NCBI GenBank assembly: GCA_050084985.1
Contig: JBITNC010000001.1
Coordinates: 62,930,001-62,994,000 of the forward strand
DNA length: 64,000 bases
Direction: 5' to 3'
Origin: Nageia nagi
Taxonomy: Eukaryota > Pinophyta
Every line of letters begins with the position of its first letter. Position 1 is the stretch's first letter. Under the pieces are notes generated by a model, which was not told the origin of the DNA, did no database searches, and was given only the letters and a program-made list of their open reading frames with translations. Position numbers and translations under genes: made by a program. Below are positions 20,640-33,325 of this stretch, in pieces.

Positions 20640-21765
20640 GTATAATAATTTAATGTGGCTAGGTGGAAGAATTTATAAAGGAACAAATGGGATCACAATA
20701 ATTTCCAAACAACATAAGTGTAATGACCTAGATCAAATTACATGGGGCCAATGATAGGACTTGAATGAAAAGGCTTTAATGGTAGGGATCAAAAAATATG
20801 AGTTGATGAACCAAGTTGAATGATATGGGATAAATTATAAAGCTTGAATGATATGAGTTTAATTACCTAGATCAAACAACATGAGGATAACGATAAGGCA
20901 TAAATGACATGGGTTGAATGAGAAGGCCCAAATGATGAGTTTAAAAACTTGAATCAAATGACATGGGACCAATTCCAAGGATTTAATGACATATATTTAA
21001 CAACTTGAATCAAATTACATTGGTCCAATGATAAGTATCAAATCATATGGGTTTAATGATTTAGCTTAAATGATATAATACCAATAACAAGGCTTTAAAA
21101 ACATGGGTTTAATGATCTATCTCAAATAATATGGGACCAATGATAAGGTTTTGATGATATGGGTTTAATGAATTAGCCCAAATGAATGCCTTCAATGATA
21201 AGTATCAAATGATATGGGTTTAACAACATAGATTTAATGATATGGAGCCAACAAAAAAAGCTCAACTGATATGGGTTTAGAAAATGATATAAAATATCTT
21301 GTCTACTTGTATTAAATATCTTATCTACCCATATCAAATTTCTTGTCTACCTACCTCAAAAATCTTCTCTATATATTTCAAAAAATCTTTCCTACATGTG
21401 TCAAATTTCCTTTCCACATGTATCAACATGCATATTTTCTACTTATACCATATCATTGAGAATCTATAGGCCTACATGTTTTCCACCTATCAAATTTGGA
21501 ATGAAGAATCATGTGTATCAATATTCTATAAGTAGCTATTTGTATTCTCCATTCTTAATAGTTTTTCTATATATCACTTTAATCAAAATGACTTGTTTCT
21601 TCTTTTTTTATTCTTTAATCTCCATTTTATAAAATTTACCAAAATAATGTATTCATTATTTCAAATCATGTATTGCAACATGTTACAATCCATATTCTAT
21701 TTTAGCACTTATCTATACTTCTTTCTAGGGCACTTCATTATCATCATTCATGGTGTGGTTTAGAA
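20640..21765. repeat. Short degenerate subrepeats and tail of the partial unit before U1
   Basis: From about 20700 to 21290 the plus strand is built from variants of gatatgggtttaatga, ctagctcaaa, catggggccaatgataagg and similar blocks, roughly every 25-60 bp. This looks like the subterminal repeat zone of a CACTA element, where transposase binds. From 21290 runs a simple tctacc-type series, then about 400 bp of plain sequence up to the next unit. The same arrangement recurs in U1, U2 and U3. Confidence 0.75.
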
Positions 21766-24560
21766 GTGTACATAATGCATTCAAATTCACTACATATTTT
21801 CAAATTTTTTGGAAATATTATTTCAAATATTAATCTAATTATGTTCATCCTTGACCATAATGGAACATTAAATATTAATTTTCATTCATTATAGTCATTA
21901 TTGAGGAGGAGGAGGAGCTTGCATATAATTGAGGAGGGTTCTAAATATTGAGAATTTTATTATAATAAGTTGTGAAAACAACCATGGGATTTAAGTGAAT
22001 AGATTTTTCAAGCTTCATGTGAAAATTTGGGAGATTTTCTATGCTCTTATAGAAGTAATGTTGCATTATTTCATGTTCGTTAAGCTTGCATCCTTCAATT
22101 GTTGAAACACTATTTCAAACAAGATGAAATTTACTATAACATGTGCTTTAACTCATTTTAAATTTAAATTTTATACATATATATCTAATTTTATTTTCTT
22201 TCATTACTATACAAATTAATATTTTTTTTAAATACTATAATAATTGTTGCTACTTTCTATGTGTGTGGGACCTCAACATTTTGAAGATCAAAGTAGGTAA
22301 TTATGGACCATAATAGTTTCACAAAGATGGAGTTAAGCATAGTGAGATATTATCATAGCTTTCAAAAGAGCCAAATGGTATTGAGTATTTCCTAGTACCT
22401 CTTTACATAATGTTAAAAATTGATGCACCTACAATGGTCAATTACACTTTCTTTATGTAGGAGAATAATGTTGCAACTTTTGAAGGGTGCAATGTTTGAT
22501 TTGGATATCATTTTGAGCCCTTTCTATTAAACTGTATAGAATTTACAAATCTACAATATTGTAATGTCTCCCATGGGAGATAATTTCAAGGCCTAAAATA
22601 TTTTTTGTACAATCCACATTTTGCTTTTACATTTAGTTCTATCTTTAAGTTTTAATTTTAGAATAAATGGATGTATTGATTAATGGATGAATGGCTCCAT
22701 TTTGGGCCTCATCTAAGCTATAATTTAGGCTTTTTTAAAATTATAAGGAAAGAAATAGATGCTTTAAAATAGCTTATTATAATCCTTTTAAGGGAAGAGT
22801 GTAGATTCACAATAATAAATAACTATTTTTATGAATTTTATTCTTCAATTGATTTACTTGTGTGTTGTGTATTAATTTTGGAGATTTGTTTTGGTCTCTT
22901 GTAGGAATCTACATCATTGATTTAGTGTAGATTCATAATATTTAATAATGCTTGTTGTGAATTTTATTCTTCCATTGATTTACTTGTGTGTTGTGAATCA
23001 ATTTTGGAGATCTATTTTGGTCTCTTGTAGGAATCTACATCAAAATATTTCCAACACTTTGAACAATGTGTTGAAAGCTGAATATGGGATTTCTTTAGTT
23101 GTTCTCCATGAATATAGTCATCACTATTTGTAGTTGGTGTGGCAATATTTTTCCATAATGTTTTATAAGAAATCTCCTTAAAATTAGTCACATCATAGAT
23201 AAGGTTAAATTTATGTTTGATTTATATGAAGATAAGTAAATGTTTTTCTACATTAAAAGTTATCTATAGGAGGTCATTATAAAGATAATGTTTAAGAAAT
23301 GTATTATCTCCATGTATAACTATACACAAAATATGGAATAATAAGCAAGGCCCATGAATTAGATCACAAATTGCATAATACAAATGCAGTTTCATGATAC
23401 AACAACCTAGGAAGTTTTATAAATGCATGTAGGGATGACATCAAAAAATGCAAAAGATATGCCACCACTCAAGGAAGATATATCTAACTAGGCATAATAA
23501 TTTAATGTGGGTAGGTGGAAGAATTTATAAAGGAACAAATGGGATCATAATAACATCCAAACAACATGAGTTTAATGACCTAGATTAAATAACATGGGGC
23601 CAATGATAGGACTTAAATGAAAAGGATTTAATGACAAGGGGTGGAACAATGTGAGTTGATGAATTGGGTTAAATGATATGGGACCAATGATAAGGCCCAA
23701 ACAATATGAGTTTAATGACCTAGCTCAAACAACATGAGGATAATTATAAGGCATAAATGATATCAATTTAATAAGAAGGCCTAAATGTTGAGTTTAAAAA
23801 CTTGACTCAAATGACATGGGACCAATTCTAAGGCTCTAACGATATAAGTTTAATAACTTGAATCAAATGGCATTGGTTTGGTGAAAGTATTGAATGATTT
23901 ATTTATCTTAAATTATATAATACCAATAACAAGGCTTTAAAAACATGGGTTTAATGATCTAGATCAAATAATATGGGTCCAATGATAAGGCTTTGATGAT
24001 ATAATGACTGCCTTTAATGACAAGTATCAAATGATATGAGTTTACCAACATAGATTGAAGTACATGGAGCCAAAAATAAAGTTATAATGATATGGGTTTA
24101 GTGACCTATATAAAATTTCTTGTCTACCTATGTTAAATATCTCATCTACCCATATCAAATGTCTTTTCTACCCATCTCAAATATCTTCTCTACATATATT
24201 GAAATATATTTTCTACATGTGTCAAATTTCCTTTTCACACATATAGGCATACATGTTTTCCACCAAACAAATTTGGAATGACAACTCATCCATATCAATA
24301 TTATATAAGTAGCACTATGTATTCTCCATTCTTAATTATTTTTTACATATTGCTTTCATAAAATTGACTAGCTTTCTTATTTTTTTAATCTTTAATCTCC
24401 TTTTTATTAATATTATTGAAATAATGTATTTATGACCATGTATTGCAGCATGCTATAATCCATCTTCTATTTCATCATACATGCTAAATAAATATTTTTG
24501 TACTTCTTCATACATCTTGCTAGGATGCTTTGTTATCATATTTCATGGTGTGATTAAGAA
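21766..24560. repeat. Tandem unit U1 (about 2.8 kb)
   Basis: The unit is measured from gtgtacataatgcattcaaa to the next occurrence, 2795 bp. It contains a leader of about 1.0 kb, a 126-bp duplicated block (22795-23045), a transposase-N relic on the minus strand (about 23090-23430), a subrepeat zone (about 23530-24120) and a tail. The TNP fragment has stops here. Confidence 0.85.
22795..23045. repeat. 126-bp direct duplication inside U1
   Basis: Two adjacent copies of a block begin gtgtagattca and end gtaggaatctacatca, at about 22799 and 22925. U3 (29055-29300) and U4 (39815-40060) also have two copies, but U2 (25588-25710) has only one. Confidence 0.8.
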
Positions 24561-27318
24561 GTGTACATAATGCATTCAAATTTAGCACATATTTTCAACT
24601 TGTTTGGAAATAATATTTCAAATATTGATTGTAATTATATTCATACTTGACCATCATGTAACATACAACATTAATTCTAATTCATTATAGTCATTGTTGA
24701 GGAGAAGGGGCCTACATATAATTGAGGAGGGTCTAAATATTAGACATTTTACTGCTATAAGTTATCAAAACAACCATGGGGTCTAAGAGAATTGATTTTT
24801 CAAACTTCATGAGAAAATTTGGGAGATTTTCCATTCTTGTATAGTAATAATATTGCATTTTTTCGTGTTAGTTAATCTTGCATCCTTCAATTTTTGAAAC
24901 ATTATATCAAATAGGATAAAATTTACTATAGCATATGCTTTAATTCATTTAATATTTAAATTTGAAACATATGTATCAATTTTTTTTTTCATTCTTATAC
25001 AAATTAAGAATTTTTTTGAAATATTATAATAACTATTGCTACTGGCTATGTTTGTGGGACCTCAACATTGTGAAGATCAATGTGGGAAATTATGGACCAT
25101 AATAGTTTCATAAATATGGAGTCAAGCATAGTAGGAGATTTTTGTAGATTTTGAAAGAGCCAAGTGGTATTAAGTCTTTCCCAATATCTCTTTAAATGAT
25201 ATTAAAAATTGATGTACTTGTAATAGTTAGTTACACTTTCTTTATGTAGAAGAATAATATTGCAACTTCTAAAGGGAGTAACTTTTGATTTGAATATCAT
25301 TTTGAGCCCATTTTTTTTTAAATTGTATAGAATTTAAAAATATACAAGATTGTAATGTCTCCAATGGGATATTATTTCATGTCTTAAAACATTTTTTGTA
25401 TAGCCCAAATTTTGCTTTTAATTTTAGTTCTATTTTTAAATTTTATTTTTAGAATAATTGCATGTATTGAGTAATGGATGCATGGCTCCATTTTGGCCAT
25501 CATATAAGCTATATTTTAAAATCTTTTAAAATTACAAGGAAATAAATATATGCTTTAAAAAAGCTTATTGTAATCCTTTTGAGGGAGGAGTGTAGATTCA
25601 GAAGAATAAATAATTCTTGTTGTGAATTTTATTCTTCCATTGATTTAATTGTGTATTGTGAATTAATTTTGGAGATCTATTTTAGTCTCTTGCAAGAATA
25701 TACATAAAAAATTTCCAACAATTTGAACAATGTGTTCAAAGTTGAATATGGGATTTCCTTAGTTCTTCTCCATGAATATAGTCATTGCTATTTCTAGTTG
25801 GTGTAGAAATATGTTTCCATAATGTTTGATAAGAAATATCCTTCAAATTAGCCACATCATAGATAAGGTTAAATTTACCTTTAATCCATGTGAAGATAAG
25901 TAAATTTGTTTCTACATAAAAACTTATCTCTAGGAGGTCATTATAAACATAATGTTTAAGAAATGTATTATTTCCATGTATAACTATATGCAAAATATGG
26001 ATCAATAAGCAATGCCCATGAATTAGTTCACAAGATGCATGATACTAATGTAATTTCATGATACAAAGACCAAGGAAGTTTTATAAATGCATGTAAGGAT
26101 GACATTAAAAATTTAAAATACATGCCACCACTCAAAGAAGATATATCTGACTAGGCATAATAATTTAATGTGGGTAGGTGGAAGAATTTATAAAGGAATA
26201 AATGCGATCACAATAATGTCCACACAGCATGAGTTTAATGACCTAGATCAAATAACATGGGACCAATGATAGGACTTGAATGAAAAGGATTTAATTACAA
26301 GGATCAAACAATATGAGTTGATGAACTAGGTTAAATGATATGGGGTGAATGAGAAGGCCCAAATGATATGAGTTTAATAACCTAGCTCAAACAACATGAG
26401 GATAATTAAAAGGAATAAATGATATGGGTTGAATGAGAAGACCTAAATGATGAGTTTTCAACTTGACTCAAATGACATGGGACCAATTCCAAGGCTCTAA
26501 TGACATAGGTTTAACAACTTGACTCAAATAGCATTGGTTCAGTAACAAGTATCAAATGATATGGGTTTAATGATTTAGTTAAATGATATGAGACCAATAA
26601 TAAGGATTCAAAAATATGGGTTTAATGATTTAGTTAAATGATATGAGACCAATAATAAGGATTCAAAAATATAGGTTTAATGATCTAGCTCAAATAATAT
26701 GGGGCTAATGATAAGGCTTTAATGATATGGGTTTAACGAATTAGCCCAAATGAATGCTTTTAATGATAAGTATCAAATGATATGGGTTTAACAACAAGAT
26801 TGAAATACATGGAGACAATGAAAAAGATTGAATAATATGAGTTTAGAGACCCATATAAAATGTCTTATCTACCTATATTAAATATCTTACCTACCCATAT
26901 CAAATATCTTGTCTACCCATATTTTCTACATGTGTCAAATTTCCTTTCCACATGTATAGGCTTGCATGTTTTGTACTTACACCATATAATTGAGAATCTA
27001 AAGGCCTACATGTTTGCCACCTACCAAATTTAGAATGAAAACATCTGCATACCAATATTCTATAAGTAGCACTTTGTATTCTCCATTCTTATTAGTTTTT
27101 TTACATATCACTTTCATCAAAATGACTAGCTTTATTATTTTTTTAATATTTAATCTCCATTTTATAAATATTTCCAAAATAATGTATTTAGAACAATGTA
27201 TTGCAGCATGCTACAATCCAAATTCTAGTTTAGCATACATGCTAGATAAATATCTTTGTACTTCTCCATACATTTTACTAGGGTGCTTCATTATCATCTT
27301 TCATTGTGTGGTTAAGAA
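24561..27318. repeat. Tandem unit U2 (about 2.76 kb)
   Basis: This unit spans 2758 bp between anchor sequences, in the same internal order as U1. The minus-strand frame 25736-26005 keeps HILHIVIHGNNTFLKHYVY and STPTRNSNDYIHGEELRK, where the transposase-associated domain has been shortened so that its start (NDYI) runs directly into its end (HGE). The subrepeat zone is at about 26220-26860, with a local duplication of an ataataaggattcaaaaata block near 26600-26680. Confidence 0.85.
25736..26005 (-). pseudogene. Transposase-N relic in U2
   Basis: The frame of 89 codons is homologous to 20210-20620 and 29273-29656. It ends GEELRKSHIQL. It is too short and internally deleted to encode a working domain. 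Confidence 0.65.
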
Positions 27319-28282
27319 GTGTACATAATGCATTCAAATTCACTACATCTTTTCAACTTGTTTGGAAATATTATTTCAAATATTGAGTCTAATCATGTTC
27401 ATACTTGACTTTCATGGAGAATTAAACATTAATTCTAATTCATTATAGTCATTTTTGAGGAAAGCAGGTCCTACATATAATTGAGGAGGTGGTATAAATA
27501 TTGAGAATTTTACTACTATAAGTTGTGGAAACAACCATGGGGTCTAAGAGAATGGATTTTTCAAAATTCATGAGAAAATTTGGGAGATTTTCCATGCTCT
27601 TATAGAACTAATGTTGCATTGTTTCATGTTAGTTAATCCTGCATCCTTCAATTGTTGAAACACTATTCTAAACAAGATGAAATTTACTATAGCATATGCT
27701 TTAATTTATTTTATATTTAAATTTTATACATAAGTATATAATTTTATTTTTTTTCATTCTTTTATAGATTAAGAATTTTTTTTAAATACTATAATAACTA
27801 TTGTTACTCGCTGTGTGTGGGACCTCAACATTGTGAAGATAAAAGTGGGCAATTATGGACCATAATAGTTTCACAAAGATTAAATCAATCATAGTGGGAG
27901 ATTTTTGTAGCTTTAAAAGAGCCAAGTAGTATTATTCTTTCCTAATACCTCTTTAAATGATGTTAAAAATTGATGCACCTACAACAGTCAATTACACTTT
28001 GTTTATGTAGAAGAATAATGTTGCAACTTTTGAAGGACATAAATTTTGATCCGGATATCATTTGGAGCCCATTTCATTTTTTAAATTGCATAGAATTTAA
28101 AAATATACAAGATTGTAATGTCTCCCATGGGAGATAATTTCAAGGCCTAAACCATTTTTTTGTATAACCCAAATTTTGCTTTTACTTTTAGTTCTATCTT
28201 TAAGTTTTATTTTTAGAATAATTGCATGTATTGAGTAATGCATGCATGACTCCATTTTGGACCTCATATAAGCTATATTTTA

Positions 28283-29002
28283 CATAAGATATCCATGAGG
28301 TGGTAGTGAACTACTTCACTCTATAAGGAGGAACTATAGTTATTCTCAACCTTCATATGGCCATCATGACTCATTTTATGGGGAAAGAGATGAACTTTGC
28401 ATATTTTCTTACTCATTCCCTTAAATGCTTAATGGAAAGAGTGAAAGTGATGAATTTTGGTATTTCTATACATCAAGGTCTAATTAAGCTAATCTACAAT
28501 ATATCCTTGGAGTAAATTCCCCCAAGACTATTCCTATTCAAAACATGAATGATCACTGGAAGGAGGAGATTTAGCATCAAATCATCAATCATGTCCTCAG
28601 TCTTCATCAAGTGGTACAACTCTTATTTTCTCTTCACACTGTGGTTAATGGGTTTTGGACCAATATGACTCTAAACTCAACTGCTTCTTTACTCTACCAA
28701 TTAAGCTTCAAGCTAAAATAAATATGATGTGTATTCATCTTGATTCATTAGATTATCTATGGTTGATTCATCAAGGTTGACCTCCTTCAACATTGGCTCA
28801 CATGGTCTTAGAATTTTTGACATAGCTTAGTATCTTTTTGTCACAACTGAATCTTTCAATCCTCTAGATGTAATCTTCATAATGTAATTATTATTCTTTG
28901 TAAATCCCTAATTTTTACTTCTATTGTATGATTTTGAGGTCAACCAAAAAACTCTTCCCTTTTTTTTGGAAATTTAACCAATTAACGTTATCAAAAAAAA
29001 AA
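28283..29002 (+). mobile_element. Poly-A-tailed retroposon in U3 (possible LINE 3' end)
   Basis: Relative to U1, U2 and U4, about 720 bp of extra sequence begins after agctatatttta and ends in a run of ten A after cgttatc. The ending (ttatc then poly-A) is common in plant LINE 3' ends. No reverse transcriptase motif is visible and no clear target duplication was found; about 15 bp of the target seem to be missing. It could also be another type of retroposed transcript. Confidence 0.5.
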
Positions 29003-29272
29003 TAGAAGGAAAGAAATTGATGCTTTAAAAAATCTTATTGTAAACCTTTTAAGGGAGGAGTGTATATTTAGAAGAATAAATAATTCTTGTTATGAATTTT
29101 ATTCTTCTATTGAAGTACTTGTGTGTTGTGAATCAATTTTGGATATCTATTTTATTCTCTTATAGGAATCTACATCATTGAATTAGTTTAGATTTAGAAG
29201 AATAAATAATTATTATTATGAATTTTATTCTTCCATTGATTTACTTATATGTTGTGAATCAATTTTGGAGAT

Positions 29273-29656
29273 CTATTTTGGTCTCTTGAAGGAATCAACA
29301 TCAAAAAATTTCCAACACTTTGAACAATGTGTTAAAAGTTGAATATGGGACTTCTTTAGTTCTTCTCCATAAATATATTCATCATTATTTCTAGTTGGTG
29401 TAGCAATATTTATACATAATATTTGATAAGAAATCTCCTTAAAATTAGCCACATCATAGATAAGGTTAAATTTACCTTTGATCCATATGAATATAAGTAA
29501 ATTATTTTCTACATAAAACATTATATATTGGAGGTCATTATAAAGATAATGTTTAAGAAATGTATTATCTCCATGTATAACTATATGTAAAATATGGAAC
29601 AATAAGCAAGGCCAATGAATTAGTTCACAAGATGCATGATACAAGTGCATTTTCAT
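29273..29656 (-). pseudogene. Transposase-N relic in U3
   Basis: This 127-codon frame includes ELIHWPCLLFHILHIVIHGD, NLIYDVANFKEISYQIL, TPTRNNDEYIYGEELKKS and LLTHCSKCWKFFDV. It is the longest version in the array. The transposase-associated domain is internally deleted as in U2. It is open by chance or by recent amplification; I see no sign that it is expressed. Confidence 0.6.
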
Positions 29657-30428
29657 GATACAAAGACCAAGGAAGTTTTAAAAATGCATGTAGGGATGAC
29701 ATCAAAAAATGCAAAAGACATGTCACTGCTCAAGGAAGATATATCTAACTAGGCATAATAATTTAATATTGGTAGGTTGAAGAATTTATAAATGAATAAA
29801 TGAAATCATGATAATGTCTAAACAACATGAGTTTAATAACCTAGATCAAATAACATGACAACAATTATAATACTTTAATGAAAAGGATTTAATTACAAGG
29901 ATCAAATAATATGAGTTGATGAACTAGGTTAAATGATATGGGATGAATGAGAAGGCCCAAATGATATGAGTTTAATAAACTAGCTCAAACAACATGAGGG
30001 TAATGACTAGGCATAAATGATATGGGTTGAATGAGGAGGCCTAAATGATGAGTTTGAAAACTTGACTCAAATGACATGGAACCAATTTCAAAGATCTAAT
30101 GACATATATTTAACAACTTGACTCAAATGGTATTGGTTTAGTGATAAGTATCAAATGATATGGGTTTAATAATTTAGCTTAAATGATATAAAACCAATAT
30201 AGCTCAAACAATATGGGGCCAATGATAAGGCTTTGATGATATGAGTTTAATGAATTAGCCCAAATGAATTCCTTTAATGACAAGTATCAAATTATATGGG
30301 TTTAATAATGTAGATTGAAATACATGGAGCTAATGACAAAGCTCAAAATATAAGTGTCCATACCCATATAAAATATCTTATCTACATGTGTTAAATATAT
30401 TATCTACCTATATCAAATATCTTGTCTA

Positions 30429-30917
30429 TGATGGAATTAGTTCTACACTAATCCTCAAGGTCCAAGACTATAGGAAACTTAATCATTCAACATCTATAAG
30501 CTAATAACACCATTCACACAAGATAACACCAATATAAGTGGTTCCTCCCTCCTTGGGAGTACATCCACAACTAGATCTCAATTCTCAAACTATGCACCCT
30601 CTTACTACAATTCCTTTCTCTCCTACACAAACTAGTAGAGTAATCTTACTCAAAATCTAAGTGATATTGCAAGAGGAGAGGCCCTCTATTTATAGCATGA
30701 GATCACCTCCCTAACCTCCCTTTAACCCAAGGGTAAGGTTAGGGTTACAATAAATATATTACCTAACTTTAACCTACCAACTAACCACATAGTAAGGTCA
30801 AAGTTTACATGATAAAGAATTCAATTAATCCCTTAAGGTATCTAAATATCCTTTAAGTGATTAATTGAATTTACAAGGAGTTTAGATATTCACAATATTT
30901 CATTACAAATTCTAACA
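30429..30917 (-). repeat. 3' LTR of the copia element
   Basis: It is 489 bp, from tgatggaattagttc to attctaaca, and differs from 37850-38338 at six positions. A TATA motif (tataaatag on the minus strand) is at 30686-30694. Confidence 0.98.
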
Positions 30918-30926
30918 CTCCCCCTT
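30918..30926 (-). other. Polypurine tract of the copia element
   Basis: ctccccctt on the plus strand reads aagggggag on the minus strand, directly against the 3' LTR. This is the standard plant copia primer for plus-strand synthesis. Confidence 0.95.
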
Positions 30927-31668
30927 AATGCAATATTGGGATAGAGCGTAGAAGAGAGAAGAGAGAGAGTAAGAGAGAGTTTTCCTCCATAGAGATACAA
31001 GTGAAGATGAGAACATTTACATATTTAAAAATCTTTTTGAGAACTAGTTTGAGACTCACTACATTACCATTTGACAAAATGGTTTACAATACAATCATTA
31101 ACCACAACTGGTTTCATTGTACATAGTAGTCGATCAACTTTAAGCTGACATGTGAGTCTCCATGAGCTTGCTTACACAAGGTGAGTAACCTGCATTTCTG
31201 AAGAAGATCCTGCATGCTACAAGCAACTCATGAACAAAATCAATTAGATGCATCATATATTCATTTTATTAAATAGGAGAATCAAATAATGCCATCTTAT
31301 AAATAACTGATCAATGGTGCACTAGAAGTCATCACGGAGATGCCAAACCATCACTCATATTCACTTGTTGTATATAGACATGTTTATTATTAATAGAGCA
31401 TAAAATATAGATGATTGTACAATGCCTAAAGACACATACCAGATCTTCTCATATGAATACTTGAACAATGAAACTAATTGATCAATTATATGCTCAAAAA
31501 ATTGTACAACAAGTTTCTCACGTAGAGCAAACTTACCATGAAGGTATAAAATGTACTAGAAGTTCCTCACATAGAGCGAACTTACCATGGAGGTATATCA
31601 TAATCAATACTATATAACAACAAAAAAAAGAGCCTCTTAGAGGTGAAGTTGTCATCACTAACAAAAGT

Positions 31669-32220
31669 TTAAACTTCACTCCCCCTTGAGGGCAACTTCA
31701 CCAACCCGAGAGAATCCCTAAGCTTGCTAAACTGAGCTTTAGGAAGGGGCTTGGTGAATAAATCAATAGAGTTTATAGTAGATGTACAATACTCCAAGTG
31801 TATGATGTCATCTAGAACCTTCTCCCTGATAAAATAGGCTTGGATTTCCACATGTTTGGTTCTCTAATGGAACACAAGATTCTTAGCCAAAGAGATAACC
31901 GATTGATTATCTGAAGAAATAAGAGATGGGCAATTTTGCCCATACCCAATTTCATTTAGAAGATACCTTAACCAAATAGCTTCCTGGGTAGCAATAGATA
32001 TGGCTTAATATTCAACTTTGATGGTAGAAAGAGTCACAGTAGGTTGCTTCTTGGAAGCCCAAGAGATAGCACCTGAACTAATGCTGAACACATATGCAGA
32101 GGTTGATTTTCTATCATCTCTATCTCCCCCATAATTAGAATCTAAGAACCTGAAGAGAATAATCAAGAGCGCTTTGGAATACTTAAGAGCAAGATCTTTT
32201 GTCCCTACCACATACCTCAA
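31669..32220 (-). pseudogene. Copia RNase H
   Basis: RNase H degrades the RNA strand during reverse transcription. Pieces are FRFLDSNYGGDRDDRKSTSA, GAISWASKKQPTVTLST, KHVEIQAYFIREKVL and INSIDLFTKPLPKAQFSKLR. The motif normally reads DSDYGGD; here DSN indicates a G-to-A change at a catalytic Asp codon. Stops lie after TIKVEY (32005) and before RTKHVEIQ (about 31867), the latter at a position that is Gln in the copy at 60240. The protein ends near 31669. Confidence 0.93.
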
Positions 32221-32336
32221 GATTTACTTAACAACTTTGAGGTGCTCAACATATGGTTTTTGCATGAATCATGCCATCAGATTCACTACAAAGGTAATAT
32301 CAGGTCGAGAGATAGTCAAATACAGAAGGCTACCAA

Positions 32337-33173
32337 TCAATTGCCTATAATTGTAGCATCAACCAACTGAGAATTTGATCTCAGAGATACAACAATTCTA
32401 GGAGAAATAGGTATTACAGCATATCTACACTCCTCCATTCCAAACTTTTGCAAGATATCTGATATATACTTAGATTGACTAAGATAAGTACAATCTTTGT
32501 GTTGGTATACTTGCATCCCAAGATAGTAATGCAATAGACCTAGATCAATCATTTCAAATGTTGCCTTTAGTTTGGATATGCACTCTTGGATGATTTCAAT
32601 ATTATTTCTAGTTATGAGAAGATCATCCACATAAAGGAGAATTAAGACCACATCTTTTCCTTGATTGAGTACATAGAGATCTGAGTCAGAGAAGCACTTG
32701 GAAAAACTAATATCTGCAAAGAATCCTAAAATTTTCTTGTACCATGCTCTAGGTGCTTGCTTAAGTCCATACAAAGACTTCTTTAGCTTGCACATAAAAG
32801 ACTTTTTACCTTCTGAAATAAATCCTTCTGGTTGATTCATGTAGATTTCTACATCCAAGTCACCATTGAGAAATGCACTCTTGACATCAAGTTGAAAAAC
32901 TTTCCATCCTTGAGCTGTAGAAAGAGTAAGGATTATCTTAACAGTAGGCATCTTGGCCACAGGAGCAAAGGTTTCCTCATAATCAATACCATATTTCGGA
33001 GCGAATCCTTTGGCCACTAACCTTGCTTTGTATTTTTCAATTTCTCCTTTAGAATTGTACTTGACCTTGTATATCCATTTATTTCCAATCACATTTTTCT
33101 CATTGGGATAAGGAACCAAATCCCAAGTTTCATTTTTCATGAGTGCCTCATACTCAACTTTCATAGCTTCCAT
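32337..33173 (-). pseudogene. Copia reverse transcriptase
   Basis: This is the longest open frame in the window (278 codons). It carries NKWIYKVKYNSKGEIEKYKA, RLVAKGFAPKYGIDYEETFA, FQLDVKSAFLNGDLDVEIYM, KKSLYGLKQAPRAWYKKI and the active site LLYVDDLLIT. The YVDD box and the earlier catalytic Asp in QLDVKSAF are intact. It is homologous to RVT_2 of plant copia elements, which copies element RNA into DNA. It ends at a stop near 32337, where the thumb and connection region continues in pieces. The first Met is internal: real translation would come from the upstream polyprotein. Confidence 0.95.
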
Positions 33174-33325
33174 CCAACACTCTTGCTTGGAAGCTTCTTT
33201 GAGGTTGATGGCTCATTCGTATTATCAATTTTGATAAATAAAGATTTATTCAAGGTCATACACCTTGTAATTCTCTGATCTGGAGAATTTTACTCTTGTG
33301 GTGACTTTCCTACATTATCATCCAA

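Larger units (their letters stand above)
15229..20640 (-). mobile_element. CACTA (En/Spm) DNA transposon relic, left copy
   Basis: The terminus cactactagaaaatgg at 15229 is a classic CACTA inverted-repeat end (compare cactacaagaaa at 42688). Reading away from it on the minus strand, the transposase domains occur in correct reverse order: DUF4216 (15782-16117), DUF4218 (16758-17085), TNP2 core (18640-19410), TNP2 N-terminal zinc region (19592-19798) and the transposase-associated domain (20210-20330). All are broken. No matching ...TAGTG end was found on the 5' side. Instead the sequence passes into the 2.8-kb tandem array. About 1.5 kb of foreign or expanded sequence separates DUF4218 from TNP2. 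Confidence 0.88.

Noticed and set aside
21396-21632. Short plus-strand ORF, with a relative at 27014-27328
   Set aside because: Both lie in the tails of tandem units, show no domain, and are explained by unit homology.
22330-22360. gcatagtg words in each tandem unit as possible CACTA 5' termini
   Set aside because: On the minus strand they read cactatgc and lack the caagaaa continuation of a CACTA end; the context is uniform unit sequence.
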